From positions 1-64,000 of the forward strand of contig NZ_NOKT01000034.1 of assembly GCF_002237655.1 (NCBI RefSeq): a stretch of DNA of 64,000 nt, in the 5' to 3' direction. This stretch comes from Streptomyces sp. XY006 (GTDB taxonomy: Bacteria > Actinomycetota > Actinomycetes > Streptomycetales > Streptomycetaceae). This document shows, one piece after another, positions 1-8,132 of this stretch (positions are counted from its first letter, which is position 1; every line of letters starts with the position of its first letter). The position numbers and the translations under genes are program-made. The notes beneath the pieces are model-generated. The model was not told the DNA's origin, ran no database searches, and saw only the letters and a program-made list of their open reading frames with translations.

Positions 1-3000
1 CGCCGCGCAGGCCCCGGCCCAGGCCGCCGCTCCCGCGAAGGCCGCCCCGGCCCCCGCGAAGCCGGCGGCCGCCGCCAAGCCGGCGGCCGCCCCCGCGAAG
101 AAGGCCGAGCCCGCCGCCGAGGCCCCCGCGGGCCCCGAGCAGGTCGTGCTGCGCGGCCCGGCCGCCGCGGTCGCGAAGAACATGGACGCCTCCCTGGAGC
201 TGCCCACGGCCACGTCCGTGCGCGCGGTCCCGGTGAAGCTGCTGTTCGACAACCGCATCGTCATCAACAACCACCTCAAGCGGGCGCGCGGCGGGAAGAT
301 CTCCTTCACGCACCTCATCGGCTACGCCATGGTCCAGGCGATCAAGGCCATGCCGGCGATGAACTACTCGTTCGCGAAGGTGGACGGCAAGCCGACCCTG
401 GTCAAGCCGGAGCACGTCAACCTCGGTCTCGCCATCGACCTGGTCAAGCCGAACGGCGACCGCCAGCTCGTCGTCGCGGCGATCAAGAAGGCCGAGACGC
501 TGAACTTCTTCGAGTTCTGGCAGGCCTACGAGGACATCGTCCGCCGCGCCCGCGACGGCAAGCTGACGATGGACGACTTCTCCGGGGTCACGGTCTCCCT
601 GACCAACCCCGGCGGCCTCGGCACGGTCCACTCGGTGCCGCGCCTGATGCCCGGCCAGTCCGTGATCATGGGCGTCGGCTCCATGGACTACCCGGCGGAG
701 TTCCAGGGCACCAGCCAGGACACCCTGAACAAGCTCGGCATCTCGAAGGTCATGACCCTCACGTCGACCTACGACCACCGGGTCATCCAGGGCGCCGCCT
801 CCGGCGAGTTCCTCCGCCAGGTCGCGAACCTCCTGCTCGGCGAGAACGGCTTCTACGACGACGTCTTCGAGGCCCTGCGCATCCCCTACGAGCCGGTCCG
901 CTGGCTCAAGGACATCGACGCCAGCCACGACGACGACGTCACCAAGGCCGCCCGCGTCTTCGAGCTGATCCACTCCTACCGGGTCCGCGGCCACGTCATG
1001 GCCGACACCGACCCGCTGGAGTACCAGCAGCGCAAGCACCCCGACCTGGACATCACCGAGCACGGCCTCACGCTCTGGGACCTGGAGCGCGAGTTCGCCG
1101 TCGGCGGCTTCGCCGGCAAGTCGATGATGAAGCTGCGCGACATCCTCGGCGTCCTGCGCGACTCGTACTGCCGCACCACCGGCATCGAGTTCATGCACAT
1201 CCAGGACCCGAAGCAGCGCAAGTGGATCCAGGACCGCGTGGAGCGCCCGCACTCCAAGCCGGAGCGCGAGGAGCAGCTGCGGATCCTGCGCCGGCTGAAC
1301 GCGGCCGAGGCGTTCGAGACGTTCCTGCAGACCAAGTACGTCGGCCAGAAGCGCTTCTCCCTGGAGGGCGGCGAGTCCGTCATCCCGCTGCTGGACGCGG
1401 TGCTGGACTCGGCCGCCGAGTCCCGCCTGGACGAGGTCGTCATCGGCATGGCCCACCGCGGCCGCCTGAACGTCCTCGCCAACATCGTCGGCAAGTCGTA
1501 CGCGCAGATCTTCCGCGAGTTCGAGGGCAACCTCGACCCGAAGTCGATGCACGGCTCCGGCGACGTGAAGTACCACCTGGGCGCCGAGGGCACCTTCACG
1601 GGCCTGGACGGCGAGCAGATCAAGGTCTCCCTGGTCGCGAACCCCTCGCACCTGGAGGCGGTGGACCCGGTCCTGGAGGGCGTCTCGCGCGCCAAGCAGG
1701 ACATCATCGGCAAGGGCGGCACGGACTTCACGGTCCTGCCCGTCGCGATCCACGGCGACGCGGCCTTCGCGGGCCAGGGCGTGGTGGCCGAGACCCTGAA
1801 CATGTCGCAGCTGCGCGGCTACCGCACCGGCGGCACGGTCCACATCGTCATCAACAACCAGGTCGGCTTCACCGCGGCCCCCGAGTCCTCGCGTTCCTCC
1901 ATGTACGCGACGGACGTGGCCCGCATGATCGAGGCCCCGATCTTCCACGTGAACGGCGACGACCCCGAGGCCGTCGTCCGCGTGGCGCGACTCGCCTTCG
2001 AGTTCCGCCAGGCGTTCAACAAGGACGTGGTGATCGACCTCATCTGCTACCGCCGCCGCGGTCACAACGAGTCGGACAACCCGGCCTTCACGCAGCCGCT
2101 GATGTACGACCTGATCGACAAGAAGCGCTCGGTGCGCAAGCTGTACACCGAGTCCCTCATCGGTCGCGGCGACATCACCCTGGAAGAGGCCGAGCAGGCG
2201 CTGCAGGACTACCAGGGCCAGCTGGAGAAGGTCTTCACTGAGGTCCGCGAGGCCACGTCGCAGCCGGCCACGGTGGAGCCCACCGACCCGCAGGCCGAGT
2301 TCCCGGTCGCCGTGAACACCGCGGTGACCACGGAGGTCGTCAAGCGGATCGCCGAGTCCCAGGTCAACATCCCCGACCACGTCACCGTGCACCCGCGTCT
2401 GCTGCCGCAGCTGCAGCGCCGGGCGTCCATGGTCGAGGACGGCACCATCGACTGGGGCATGGGCGAGACCCTCGCGATCGGCTCCCTCCTGCTGGAGGGC
2501 GTCCCGGTCCGCCTGGCGGGCCAGGACTCGCAGCGCGGTACGTTCGGCCAGCGCCACGCGGTCATCATCGACCGCAGCACCGGCGAGGAGTACACGCCGC
2601 TGCAGTACCTCTCCGAGGACCAGGCGCGGCTCAACGTCTACAACTCCCTGCTGTCCGAGTACGCGGCGATGGGCTTCGAGTACGGCTACTCGCTGGCCCG
2701 CCCCGAGGCGCTCGTGATGTGGGAGGCGCAGTTCGGCGACTTCGTCAACGGCGCGCAGACGGTCGTGGACGAGTTCATCTCGTCGGCCGAGCAGAAGTGG
2801 GCCCAGACCTCCGGTGTCGTCCTGCTGCTGCCGCACGGCTACGAGGGTCAGGGACCGGACCACTCCTCGGCCCGCCCGGAGCGCTTCCTGCAGATGTGCG
2901 CGCAGAACAACATGACGGTCGCCATGCCGACGTCGCCGTCGAACTACTTCCACCTCCTGCGGTGGCAGGTGCACAACCCGCACCACAAGCCGCTGGTGGT

Positions 3001-3496
3001 CTTCACGCCGAAGTCGATGCTGCGGCTGAAGGCGGCGGCGTCGAAGGCGGAGGAGTTCACGACGGGCCACTTCCAGCCGGTCATCGGCGACGCGACGGTC
3101 GACCCGGCCGCGGTCAAGAAGGTCGTCTTCTGCGCCGGCAAGGTCTACTACGACCTGGAGGCGGAGCGTCAGAAGCGCGGCGTCACGGACACGGCGATCA
3201 TCCGCATCGAGCGGCTGTACCCGCTGCCGGGTGCCGAGCTCCAGGCGGAGATCAAGAAGTACCCGAACGCCGAGAAGTACCTGTGGGCCCAGGAGGAGCC
3301 GGCGAACCAGGGTGCCTGGCCGTTCATCGCGCTCAACCTGATCGACCACCTGGACCTGGCGGTCGGCGCGGACGTCCCGCACGGCGAGCGCCTGCGCCGC
3401 ATCTCGCGTCCGCACAGCTCGTCCCCGGCCGTCGGTTCCGCGAAGCGGCACCAGGCCGAGCAGGAGCAGTTGGTGCGTGAGGTGTTCGAGGCGTAG
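1..3496 (+). CDS. kgd: Multifunctional 2-oxoglutarate dehydrogenase/decarboxylase E1-E2 (Kgd), 5'-truncated
   Basis: TCA-cycle enzyme: thiamine-diphosphate 2-oxoglutarate dehydrogenase E1 fused to a succinyltransferase-type E2 domain, as in actinobacterial Kgd/SucA. The open frame runs in from before base 1. The first ~140 bases encode an Ala/Pro/Lys linker, then the E2 catalytic domain (to about base 870), then the E1 domain to the TAG stop. The E2 active-site segment reads DHRVIQG rather than the classical HxxxDG, a change usual in Kgd. E1 ThDP features include HGDAAFAGQG and INNQVGFT. The small subunit-binding N-terminus lies outside the window. Family assignment is firm; decarboxylase versus dehydrogenase use in vivo cannot be told from sequence. 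Confidence 0.96.
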   Translation, partial: AAQAPAQAAAPAKAAPAPAKPAAAAKPAAAPAKKAEPAAEAPAGPEQVVLRGPAAAVAKNMDASLELPTATSVRAVPVKLLFDNRIVINNHLKRARGGKISFTHLIGYAMVQAIKAMPAMNYSFAKVDGKPTLVKPEHVNLGLAIDLVKPNGDRQLVVAAIKKAETLNFFEFWQAYEDIVRRARDGKLTMDDFSGVTVSLTNPGGLGTVHSVPRLMPGQSVIMGVGSMDYPAEFQGTSQDTLNKLGISKVMTLTSTYDHRVIQGAASGEFLRQVANLLLGENGFYDDVFEALRIPYEPVRWLKDIDASHDDDVTKAARVFELIHSYRVRGHVMADTDPLEYQQRKHPDLDITEHGLTLWDLEREFAVGGFAGKSMMKLRDILGVLRDSYCRTTGIEFMHIQDPKQRKWIQDRVERPHSKPEREEQLRILRRLNAAEAFETFLQTKYVGQKRFSLEGGESVIPLLDAVLDSAAESRLDEVVIGMAHRGRLNVLANIVGKSYAQIFREFEGNLDPKSMHGSGDVKYHLGAEGTFTGLDGEQIKVSLVANPSHLEAVDPVLEGVSRAKQDIIGKGGTDFTVLPVAIHGDAAFAGQGVVAETLNMSQLRGYRTGGTVHIVINNQVGFTAAPESSRSSMYATDVARMIEAPIFHVNGDDPEAVVRVARLAFEFRQAFNKDVVIDLICYRRRGHNESDNPAFTQPLMYDLIDKKRSVRKLYTESLIGRGDITLEEAEQALQDYQGQLEKVFTEVREATSQPATVEPTDPQAEFPVAVNTAVTTEVVKRIAESQVNIPDHVTVHPRLLPQLQRRASMVEDGTIDWGMGETLAIGSLLLEGVPVRLAGQDSQRGTFGQRHAVIIDRSTGEEYTPLQYLSEDQARLNVYNSLLSEYAAMGFEYGYSLARPEALVMWEAQFGDFVNGAQTVVDEFISSAEQKWAQTSGVVLLLPHGYEGQGPDHSSARPERFLQMCAQNNMTVAMPTSPSNYFHLLRWQVHNPHHKPLVVFTPKSMLRLKAAASKAEEFTTGHFQPVIGDATVDPAAVKKVVFCAGKVYYDLEAERQKRGVTDTAIIRIERLYPLPGAELQAEIKKYPNAEKYLWAQEEPANQGAWPFIALNLIDHLDLAVGADVPHGERLRRISRPHSSSPAVGSAKRHQAEQEQLVREVFEA

Positions 3497-3570
3497 TCCT
3501 CGCATCGCGTCGCACGTCACCGGGCCGCATCCCCAGCAGGGGGTGCGGCCCGGCCGCATATCCTTGACCC

Positions 3571-3750
3571 ATGTACTTCACGGACCGTGGCATCGAGGAA
3601 CTGGAGAAGCGGCGCGGCGAGGAGGAGGTCACCTTCGAGTGGCTCGCCGAGCAACTGCGCACGTTCGTCGATCTCAACCCCGACTTCGAGGTGCCGGTGG
3701 AGCGCCTGGCGACGTGGCTGGCCCGCCTGGACGACGAAGACGACGAGTAG
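3571..3750 (+). CDS. DUF6104-type small acidic protein (59 aa)
   Basis: A 59-residue ORF starting MYFTDRGIEELEKRRGEE and ending in an acidic run (LDDEDDE). It lies 74 bases downstream of kgd on the same strand. I recall this protein next to kgd in many streptomycetes, where it is annotated DUF6104; function is unknown. It is predicted soluble and helical, with no cysteines and no membrane segment. Codon use is typical of the host. It may be cotranscribed with kgd, since no strong terminator lies between them. Confidence 0.8.
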   Translation: MYFTDRGIEELEKRRGEEEVTFEWLAEQLRTFVDLNPDFEVPVERLATWLARLDDEDDE

Positions 3751-4208
3751 AACCCGACGGAGGGCTGGAGCACCCAGGACCGACCCGGCCGGCACCGGCT
3801 GGAGCGCCCAGGACCGACCCGGCCGGCACCGGCTCGAGTGCGCAGGGCCGACCCGGACGGCAGAACGGTCGCTGGTCCGCTGCGGAGGGGCCGCTAGGGC
3901 GCAGGGGGTCGGAGCGTTGCTCGGTGGCCCTGCAGTCACGGCCCCGCCCCGCCGGCGGCACCCGGCAGCGACCGCCCTCGCCACCAGCTGCGCCCCGCCG
4001 AGAGGCCGGCCGCACACATCAGTGAGCCGCAGGCGGGGCTGCCGGGGCGCCGCCCCAAGGCACATGCTTCACGCCGAGCCCACGCAGGACGCCCAGCCCA
4101 CCCCGGAGTGGCCCGTGCCTCCCGCCCAGCCCACGGGGGACGCCGAGCCGACCCCACACCCGACGCCGATCACCCCCCGCGACGCCCGGCCCGCCGCCCC
4201 GCCCGCGT
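3751..4208. other. Non-coding gap between convergent genes
   Basis: About 458 bases with no convincing gene. The left part holds a 34-base tandem repeat (separate entry). The right part (about 4070-4190) is a C-rich stretch with repeated CCCAGCCCAC/GCCGAGCC words. Open frames here have no family resemblance. Confidence 0.6.
3765..3866. repeat. 34-bp tandem repeat, three copies
   Basis: Copies begin at 3765, 3799 and 3833. The first two differ at one base; the third is degenerate. The unit begins CTGGAGC(A/G)CCCAGGACCG and ends CGGCACCGG. It lies between convergent genes. The period is twice 17, the same period seen at 18581 and 20710. Confidence 0.85.
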
Positions 4209-5051
4209 TCAGTCGCGCGGGTGCGTGAGGTCGTAGGCCAAGCCCAGCGCGCCGTGGGTCAGGAGCAGTGCCCCGGCCGTGGCCCAGCCCCAGCCGCCGC
4301 CGGGCCGACGTAGGCCCCAGGCCAGCAGCGGGACGCCTGCCGCCACCTGGGCGAGGGCCAGGGCGCGGGCCCTGGGGCCGCCGGCCCAGGGCAGCCAGGG
4401 GCCGAGACGGCTGTGCTCGACGGTCCCGCGCTCCGCGACCGCCTCGCGCAGGCCCGGCCACTCGACGGACAGGCTGTCCGGCAGTACGGCGACGGCTTCC
4501 CCGAGCCGTTCGGCGGGCGCGCCGGGAACGAGCCCGGGCGGCATCGAGACGCCCACGCGCGCGAGGACGGCCAGCAGACCGCGCAGCCGCGCCGGGCCGT
4601 CGGCCGCGGCATCGGGCTTCGTGAGCTGTTCGAGGGCCTGCAGATCCAGGACGGGGTCGAGACCCACGCGCGCGGCGAACGTGCTCATCGCCTCGTCCTC
4701 CCCCGCGGGGACGCCGCTCGCGAGCCAGACGAACCCGACCGGCCGGCGGAAGCCGTAGGCGAGGGTGAAGCCCGCGTGGTCGGCGTCCCACCACAGGGCG
4801 AGGACGGGCCAGGGCGCCCCCACGGCCAGGGCGGTGGCCCAGCCGGTGACGACGCGGTCGACGGGCTCGCCGCCGTCCCGCCACGGCCGGCCCTCGGGGA
4901 CGAGAACGCTCCAGTCGTCACCCGCCCGGGTCAGCCGCATGGGCTCGCGCAGCAGATCGGCGACCGGACCGACGGCCCCGGGCACCGCCCGGCACAGCAG
5001 CAGCGCCCCTGGCGCGGGACCGTTGGGCGCAGCTTCCGTCGGCATGCTCAC
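4209..5051 (-). CDS. Hypothetical protein with C-terminal membrane segments
   Basis: A 280-residue protein (MSMPTEAAPNG; MPTEAAPNG, two codons in, is an alternative start). The N-terminal two-thirds is soluble, with an aromatic stretch (LALWWDADHAGF). The last ~65 residues hold two hydrophobic helices (ALALAQVAAGVPLLAWGL and WATAGALLLTHGALGLAY), suggesting a C-terminal membrane anchor. I recognise no enzymatic motif. It is transcribed divergently from the DUF4097/padR operon, with 141 bases between them. Likely a lineage-conserved streptomycete protein of unknown role. Confidence 0.65.
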   Translation of the reverse strand: MSMPTEAAPNGPAPGALLLCRAVPGAVGPVADLLREPMRLTRAGDDWSVLVPEGRPWRDGGEPVDRVVTGWATALAVGAPWPVLALWWDADHAGFTLAYGFRRPVGFVWLASGVPAGEDEAMSTFAARVGLDPVLDLQALEQLTKPDAAADGPARLRGLLAVLARVGVSMPPGLVPGAPAERLGEAVAVLPDSLSVEWPGLREAVAERGTVEHSRLGPWLPWAGGPRARALALAQVAAGVPLLAWGLRRPGGGWGWATAGALLLTHGALGLAYDLTHPRD

Positions 5052-5116
5052 ACGCTAGGGCGAATCGATCCGATATGAGCACTTATGCCTGCCCCCGCAT
5101 CCCCAGAACGGGTGTC

Positions 5117-5144
5117 TTGACTTTCCCCGACCACGATATAACGT
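5117..5144 (+). promoter_or_regulatory. Candidate promoter with overlapping near-palindrome for DUF4097-padR
   Basis: TTGACT (5117-5122), a 16-base spacer and TAACGT (5139-5144). The -10 region lies within a near-palindrome ACGATATAACGT (5133-5144; 10 of 12 positions symmetric). This AT-rich island sits 49 bases before the gene. PadR regulators often bind such AT-rich dyads at their own operon, so autoregulation is inferred. Confidence 0.45.
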
Positions 5145-5192
5145 GATTGACAGGAGACGCGATATGGCGCGTCGAGTCGGGGAGGTCCCACG

Positions 5193-6164
5193 ATGTCCGA
5201 GTGGTCCGTCACGGAACCGAGCAAGCTCACCTTCGACGAGCCCGTGAGCGATCTCCACGTACGCCTGGTCAACGGAACGGTGAACGTGGTGGGTACGGAC
5301 GAAGGTTCCGCCCGCCTGGAAGTCACCGAGATCGAGGGCCCACCCCTCATCGTGACCCGGAAGGGCGGCACCCTGACGGTGGCCTACGAGGACCTGCCCT
5401 GGAAAGGCTTCCTGTCCTGGCTGGACCGCAAGGGCTGGCGCCGCAGCGCGGTGGTCTCCCTGGCCGTCCCGGCCGGCACCCGCGTCGAGGCGGGAGTCGT
5501 CGGTGCGGCGGCCGTCGTCTCCGGCATCCAGGGCCCGACGGTGGTCAAGGGAGTCACGGGTGACACGACCCTGGTGGGCCTGTCCGGCCCGGTCCGCGCC
5601 GACACGGTCTCCGGCAGCCTGGAGGCCCAGGACGTCGCGGGCGACCTGCGGTTCAACTCGGTCTCCGGCGACCTCACCGTGGTCGAGGGCTCCGGCCACT
5701 CGGTCCGGGCCGACTCGGTGAGCGGCTCGATGATCGTCGACCTCGCCCCGGACGGCCCCACGGACGTGAAGCTGACCAGCGTCTCCGGCGAGATCGCGAT
5801 CCGGCTGCCGCACCGGGCGGACGCCGAGGTCGAGGCCAACACGGCGAGCGGCTCCGTCTCCAACGCCTTCGACGACCTCCGGGTCCACGGCCAGTGGGGC
5901 GCCCACAAGATCACCGGCCGCCTCGGCGCGGGCCACGGCACCCTGCGGGCCACGACGGTCTCCGGCTCCATCGCCCTGCTGCGCCGGCCGGCCCAGGAGG
6001 AGGACGACCACGCGCCACGGGACGCGCATCCCGGCACCGACAGCCCCCCGGCGGCCCCGGCGGGCCACCCCGAGGGCGACTCGGGAGACAATTCCGTCTC
6101 CGGCCCCGGCGATGGCACCACCACCGCCCCGGCCGACGGCACGACCGACAAGAAGGTGCTCTGA
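5193..6164 (+). CDS. DUF4097-family beta-repeat (adhesin-like) protein
   Basis: A 323-residue protein with a GGAGGT ribosome site 7 bases before the ATG. Short repeats ending in DSVSGS/NSVSGD/TSVSGE recur about every 20 residues from roughly 110 to 270. This is the beta-solenoid pattern of DUF4097 (LiaX-like/adhesin-like) proteins. There is no signal peptide, so it is probably cytoplasmic. The C-terminal ~60 residues are low-complexity (Pro/Gly/Asp/Thr). Its TGA is one base from the next ATG (padR), so the two are an operon. DUF4097 proteins often accompany PadR or envelope-stress regulators; the exact role is unknown. Confidence 0.85.
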   Translation: MSEWSVTEPSKLTFDEPVSDLHVRLVNGTVNVVGTDEGSARLEVTEIEGPPLIVTRKGGTLTVAYEDLPWKGFLSWLDRKGWRRSAVVSLAVPAGTRVEAGVVGAAAVVSGIQGPTVVKGVTGDTTLVGLSGPVRADTVSGSLEAQDVAGDLRFNSVSGDLTVVEGSGHSVRADSVSGSMIVDLAPDGPTDVKLTSVSGEIAIRLPHRADAEVEANTASGSVSNAFDDLRVHGQWGAHKITGRLGAGHGTLRATTVSGSIALLRRPAQEEDDHAPRDAHPGTDSPPAAPAGHPEGDSGDNSVSGPGDGTTTAPADGTTDKKVL

Positions 6165-6165
6165 C

Positions 6166-7227
6166 ATGCCCCCCGTCTTCGCCCACGGCCGCCTCCGCCT
6201 CTACCTGCTGAAGCTGCTGGACGAGGCCCCTCGTCACGGCTACGAGGTGATCCGCCTCCTGGAGGAGCGCTTCCAGGGGCTGTACGCACCGTCGGCGGGC
6301 ACGGTCTACCCGCGACTGGCCAAGCTGGAGGCCGAGGGCCTGGTCACCCACACCACCGAGGGCGGCCGCAAGGTCTACTCGATCACGGACGCGGGCCGCG
6401 CCGAACTGGCCGACCGCAGCGGTGAACTGGCCGACCTGGAGCTGGAGATCCGGGAGTCCGTCGCCGAACTGGCCGCCGAGATCCAGGCGGACGTGCGCGG
6501 AGCCGCGGGTGACCTGCGCCGCGAGATGCGCGCCGCGGCGACCGAGGCCCGCCGGGACAACGGCAGCCGGACCGGCGGCCCCGAGGGCGCCCCCTACGGC
6601 GACTTCGCGCAGTACGGCGACAAGGACACCTGGCGCATCGCCAAGGAGGAGATGCGGCGGGCCCGGCAGGAGTGGAAGGAGCAGGCCCGGCGCGCCAAGG
6701 ACGAGAGCCGCCGCGCCCGCGAGGACGCCCAGCGTGCCCGCCGCCAGGCGAAGGAGGCCCAGGAGCAGGCCCGCGCCCAGGCACAGGAGCAGGTGCAGCG
6801 CATCGCCCGCCGCGTCCAGGAGCAGGTGCAGGACCACTTCACCCGCGGCGACTGGCCGACCGGCCTGCGCGAGGGCCTGAGCGAACTGGCCAAGGAGTTC
6901 GGCGAGTTCGGCAAGGACTACGGCAAGGACTTCGGCTTCGACTGGAGCGGTACCGCGAGCGGCAAGCCGGGCTCACCGTCGGAGGGCGCCCGGCCCACCG
7001 AGGACTTCCCGGCCTCCTACCAACCGGCCTGGGCCCACGAGGACGCCACGGAGTCCACCGGCGACCCCGCCCGCGACCTGGACCGTCTCCTGGACCGCTT
7101 CCGGGACGACATCCGGGACGCGGCCCGCGACCACGGCGTCACCCCCGACCAACTGCGCGACGCCCGCCGCCATCTGTCGACGGCCGCGGCCCGCATAGGA
7201 GCGCTCCTGCGCACGCCGAAGAAGTAG
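6166..7227 (+). CDS. PadR-family transcriptional regulator with long coiled-coil C-terminus
   Basis: A 353-residue protein. The start MPPVFAHGRLRLYLLKLL was chosen because it begins one base after the upstream stop and directly at the PadR winged helix (HGYEVIRLLEERF, SAGTVYPRLAKLEAEGLV). The PadR domain covers about residues 5-85. From ~85 to ~230 there is a very charged, Arg/Glu/Gln-rich region predicted as coiled coil, then a Gly/Asp-rich linker and a helical end. It is much longer than a standard PadR (~110-180 aa). Probably autoregulates through the AT-rich dyad upstream of DUF4097. Confidence 0.88.
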   Translation: MPPVFAHGRLRLYLLKLLDEAPRHGYEVIRLLEERFQGLYAPSAGTVYPRLAKLEAEGLVTHTTEGGRKVYSITDAGRAELADRSGELADLELEIRESVAELAAEIQADVRGAAGDLRREMRAAATEARRDNGSRTGGPEGAPYGDFAQYGDKDTWRIAKEEMRRARQEWKEQARRAKDESRRAREDAQRARRQAKEAQEQARAQAQEQVQRIARRVQEQVQDHFTRGDWPTGLREGLSELAKEFGEFGKDYGKDFGFDWSGTASGKPGSPSEGARPTEDFPASYQPAWAHEDATESTGDPARDLDRLLDRFRDDIRDAARDHGVTPDQLRDARRHLSTAAARIGALLRTPKK

Positions 7228-7241
7228 GCGGGCGGCCGCGC

Positions 7242-7811
7242 TCAGCCGGCCTTGGCCTCGCCCCCGGCCCCGTACAGCACGCGCACCAGCGACGCGTACG
7301 TCACCCCGTGGTCGGCGAGGACCTCGGCCGGCACGCCCGGGCGCACGGTCAGGGCCAGCAGCAGGTGCTCGTCGCCGATGTGCCGGTCCCGCTGGGCGAG
7401 GGCCGCGCGCAGCGACCCTTCCAGCACGTCCTTGGCCGCGCGCCCGAAGGAGGGGCGCCCGGACCACCACCGGGTGTCCTTGCGGTCGCCGGACATCGCT
7501 CCGACGCCGTGCACCTCCTCCACCCGGGCGACGATCTCCGCGACGTCGATCCCCAGCCCGGCGAGCGCGTCGCTCTCGGCCCGGGACAGCCCGGCGCGCC
7601 TGCGCGCCTCCCGCAGTGCCTCACGCACAGGCTCCCGCTCGTCGGGCCCGAGCCCCAGAGCGGCAAGCGCGAAGGACCCCCGACTGCCCTCCCGGTCGAG
7701 CAGGGCCAGCAGCAGATGCTCGGCCTCCACACTGCCCCCGCCACCCCCCTCGACATACGTGAACGCGCTCTTCACGACATCCCGGGCGTCCTTGGTGAAC
7801 CGCTCGAACAT
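7242..7811 (-). CDS. Clp N-terminal repeat protein (ClpC/ClpA N-domain-like, no ATPase)
   Basis: A 189-residue protein (start MFERFTKDARDVV) with two Clp-N repeats: the first around AEHLLLALLD, the second around GDEHLLLALT. These are the adaptor/substrate-binding repeats of ClpA/ClpC, but no AAA+ module follows. The ATG shares its A with the TGA of the upstream HTH gene (TGATG), so translation is coupled. Such stand-alone proteins may act as adaptors or competitors for Clp chaperones; this is inference. It ends 14 bases from the convergent padR stop. Confidence 0.85.
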   Translation of the reverse strand: MFERFTKDARDVVKSAFTYVEGGGGGSVEAEHLLLALLDREGSRGSFALAALGLGPDEREPVREALREARRRAGLSRAESDALAGLGIDVAEIVARVEEVHGVGAMSGDRKDTRWWSGRPSFGRAAKDVLEGSLRAALAQRDRHIGDEHLLLALTVRPGVPAEVLADHGVTYASLVRVLYGAGGEAKAG

Positions 7812-8020
7812 CAATGCCTCCCGTACTTCTTGTGCACGGCCTGCCTGCTCACACCGAGTTCGGTGGCGATCTCCTGCCACGACCAGCCCTGGTTGCGCGC
7901 GTTGCGCACCTGCACGGCTTCCAGCTGCTCCAGCAGCCGGCGCAGCGCGGCCACGGCCCGCAGGCCGACCCGCGGGTCACGGTCACCGGCACGCTCGGCC
8001 AGATCGGTTGCTTCGGTCAT
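7811..8020 (-). CDS. Small HTH transcriptional regulator
   Basis: A 69-residue protein (MTEATDLAERAGD...). The C-terminus WSWQEIATELGVSRQAVHKK is a clear helix-turn-helix. ATG at 8020 is preferred because a -35/-10 pair upstream (TTGACG, 18 bases, TATGTT) would place the 5' end of the mRNA at or very near this ATG, giving a leaderless message. A start at 8041 (MSTYVDTM) would add 7 residues and lie inside the operator. It is translationally coupled to the Clp-N gene and probably autorepressed through the adjacent inverted repeats. Confidence 0.8.
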   Translation of the reverse strand: MTEATDLAERAGDRDPRVGLRAVAALRRLLEQLEAVQVRNARNQGWSWQEIATELGVSRQAVHKKYGRH

Positions 8021-8022
8021 GG

Positions 8023-8067
8023 TGTCAACATAGGTTGACATCACGGCATCCGTCAACCCCAGTTGAC
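8023..8067. promoter_or_regulatory. Two tandem GTCAAC-N4-GTTGAC operators overlapping a leaderless promoter
   Basis: Perfect inverted repeats GTCAAC-ATAG-GTTGAC (8024-8039, extended by flanking T/A to 8023-8040) and GTCAAC-CCCA-GTTGAC (8052-8067), with centres 28 bases apart. On the minus strand they contain TTGACG and TATGTT spaced 18 bases, with ATG 6 bases after the -10. A dimeric HTH protein binding here would block the promoter; the gene's own product is the obvious candidate. Confidence 0.75.
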
Positions 8068-8080
8068 ACGGTGACACGCA

Positions 8081-8112
8081 GAACGGCCGGCCCGTTCCCG
8101 GACCGGCCGTTC
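8081..8112 (-). terminator. Hairpin terminator of the dehydrogenase gene
   Basis: A 10-bp perfect stem (8081-8090 with 8103-8112, GAACGGCCGG/CCGGCCGTTC) and 12-base loop, 20 bases past the dehydrogenase stop codon on the minus strand. Confidence 0.6.
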
Positions 8113-8132
8113 GAGCACCCGGCGGCGCGCGC

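Noticed and set aside
1222..2241. 339-codon open frame inside kgd
   Set aside because: Arg/Gly/Pro-rich shadow of the kgd frame, with no domain resemblance.
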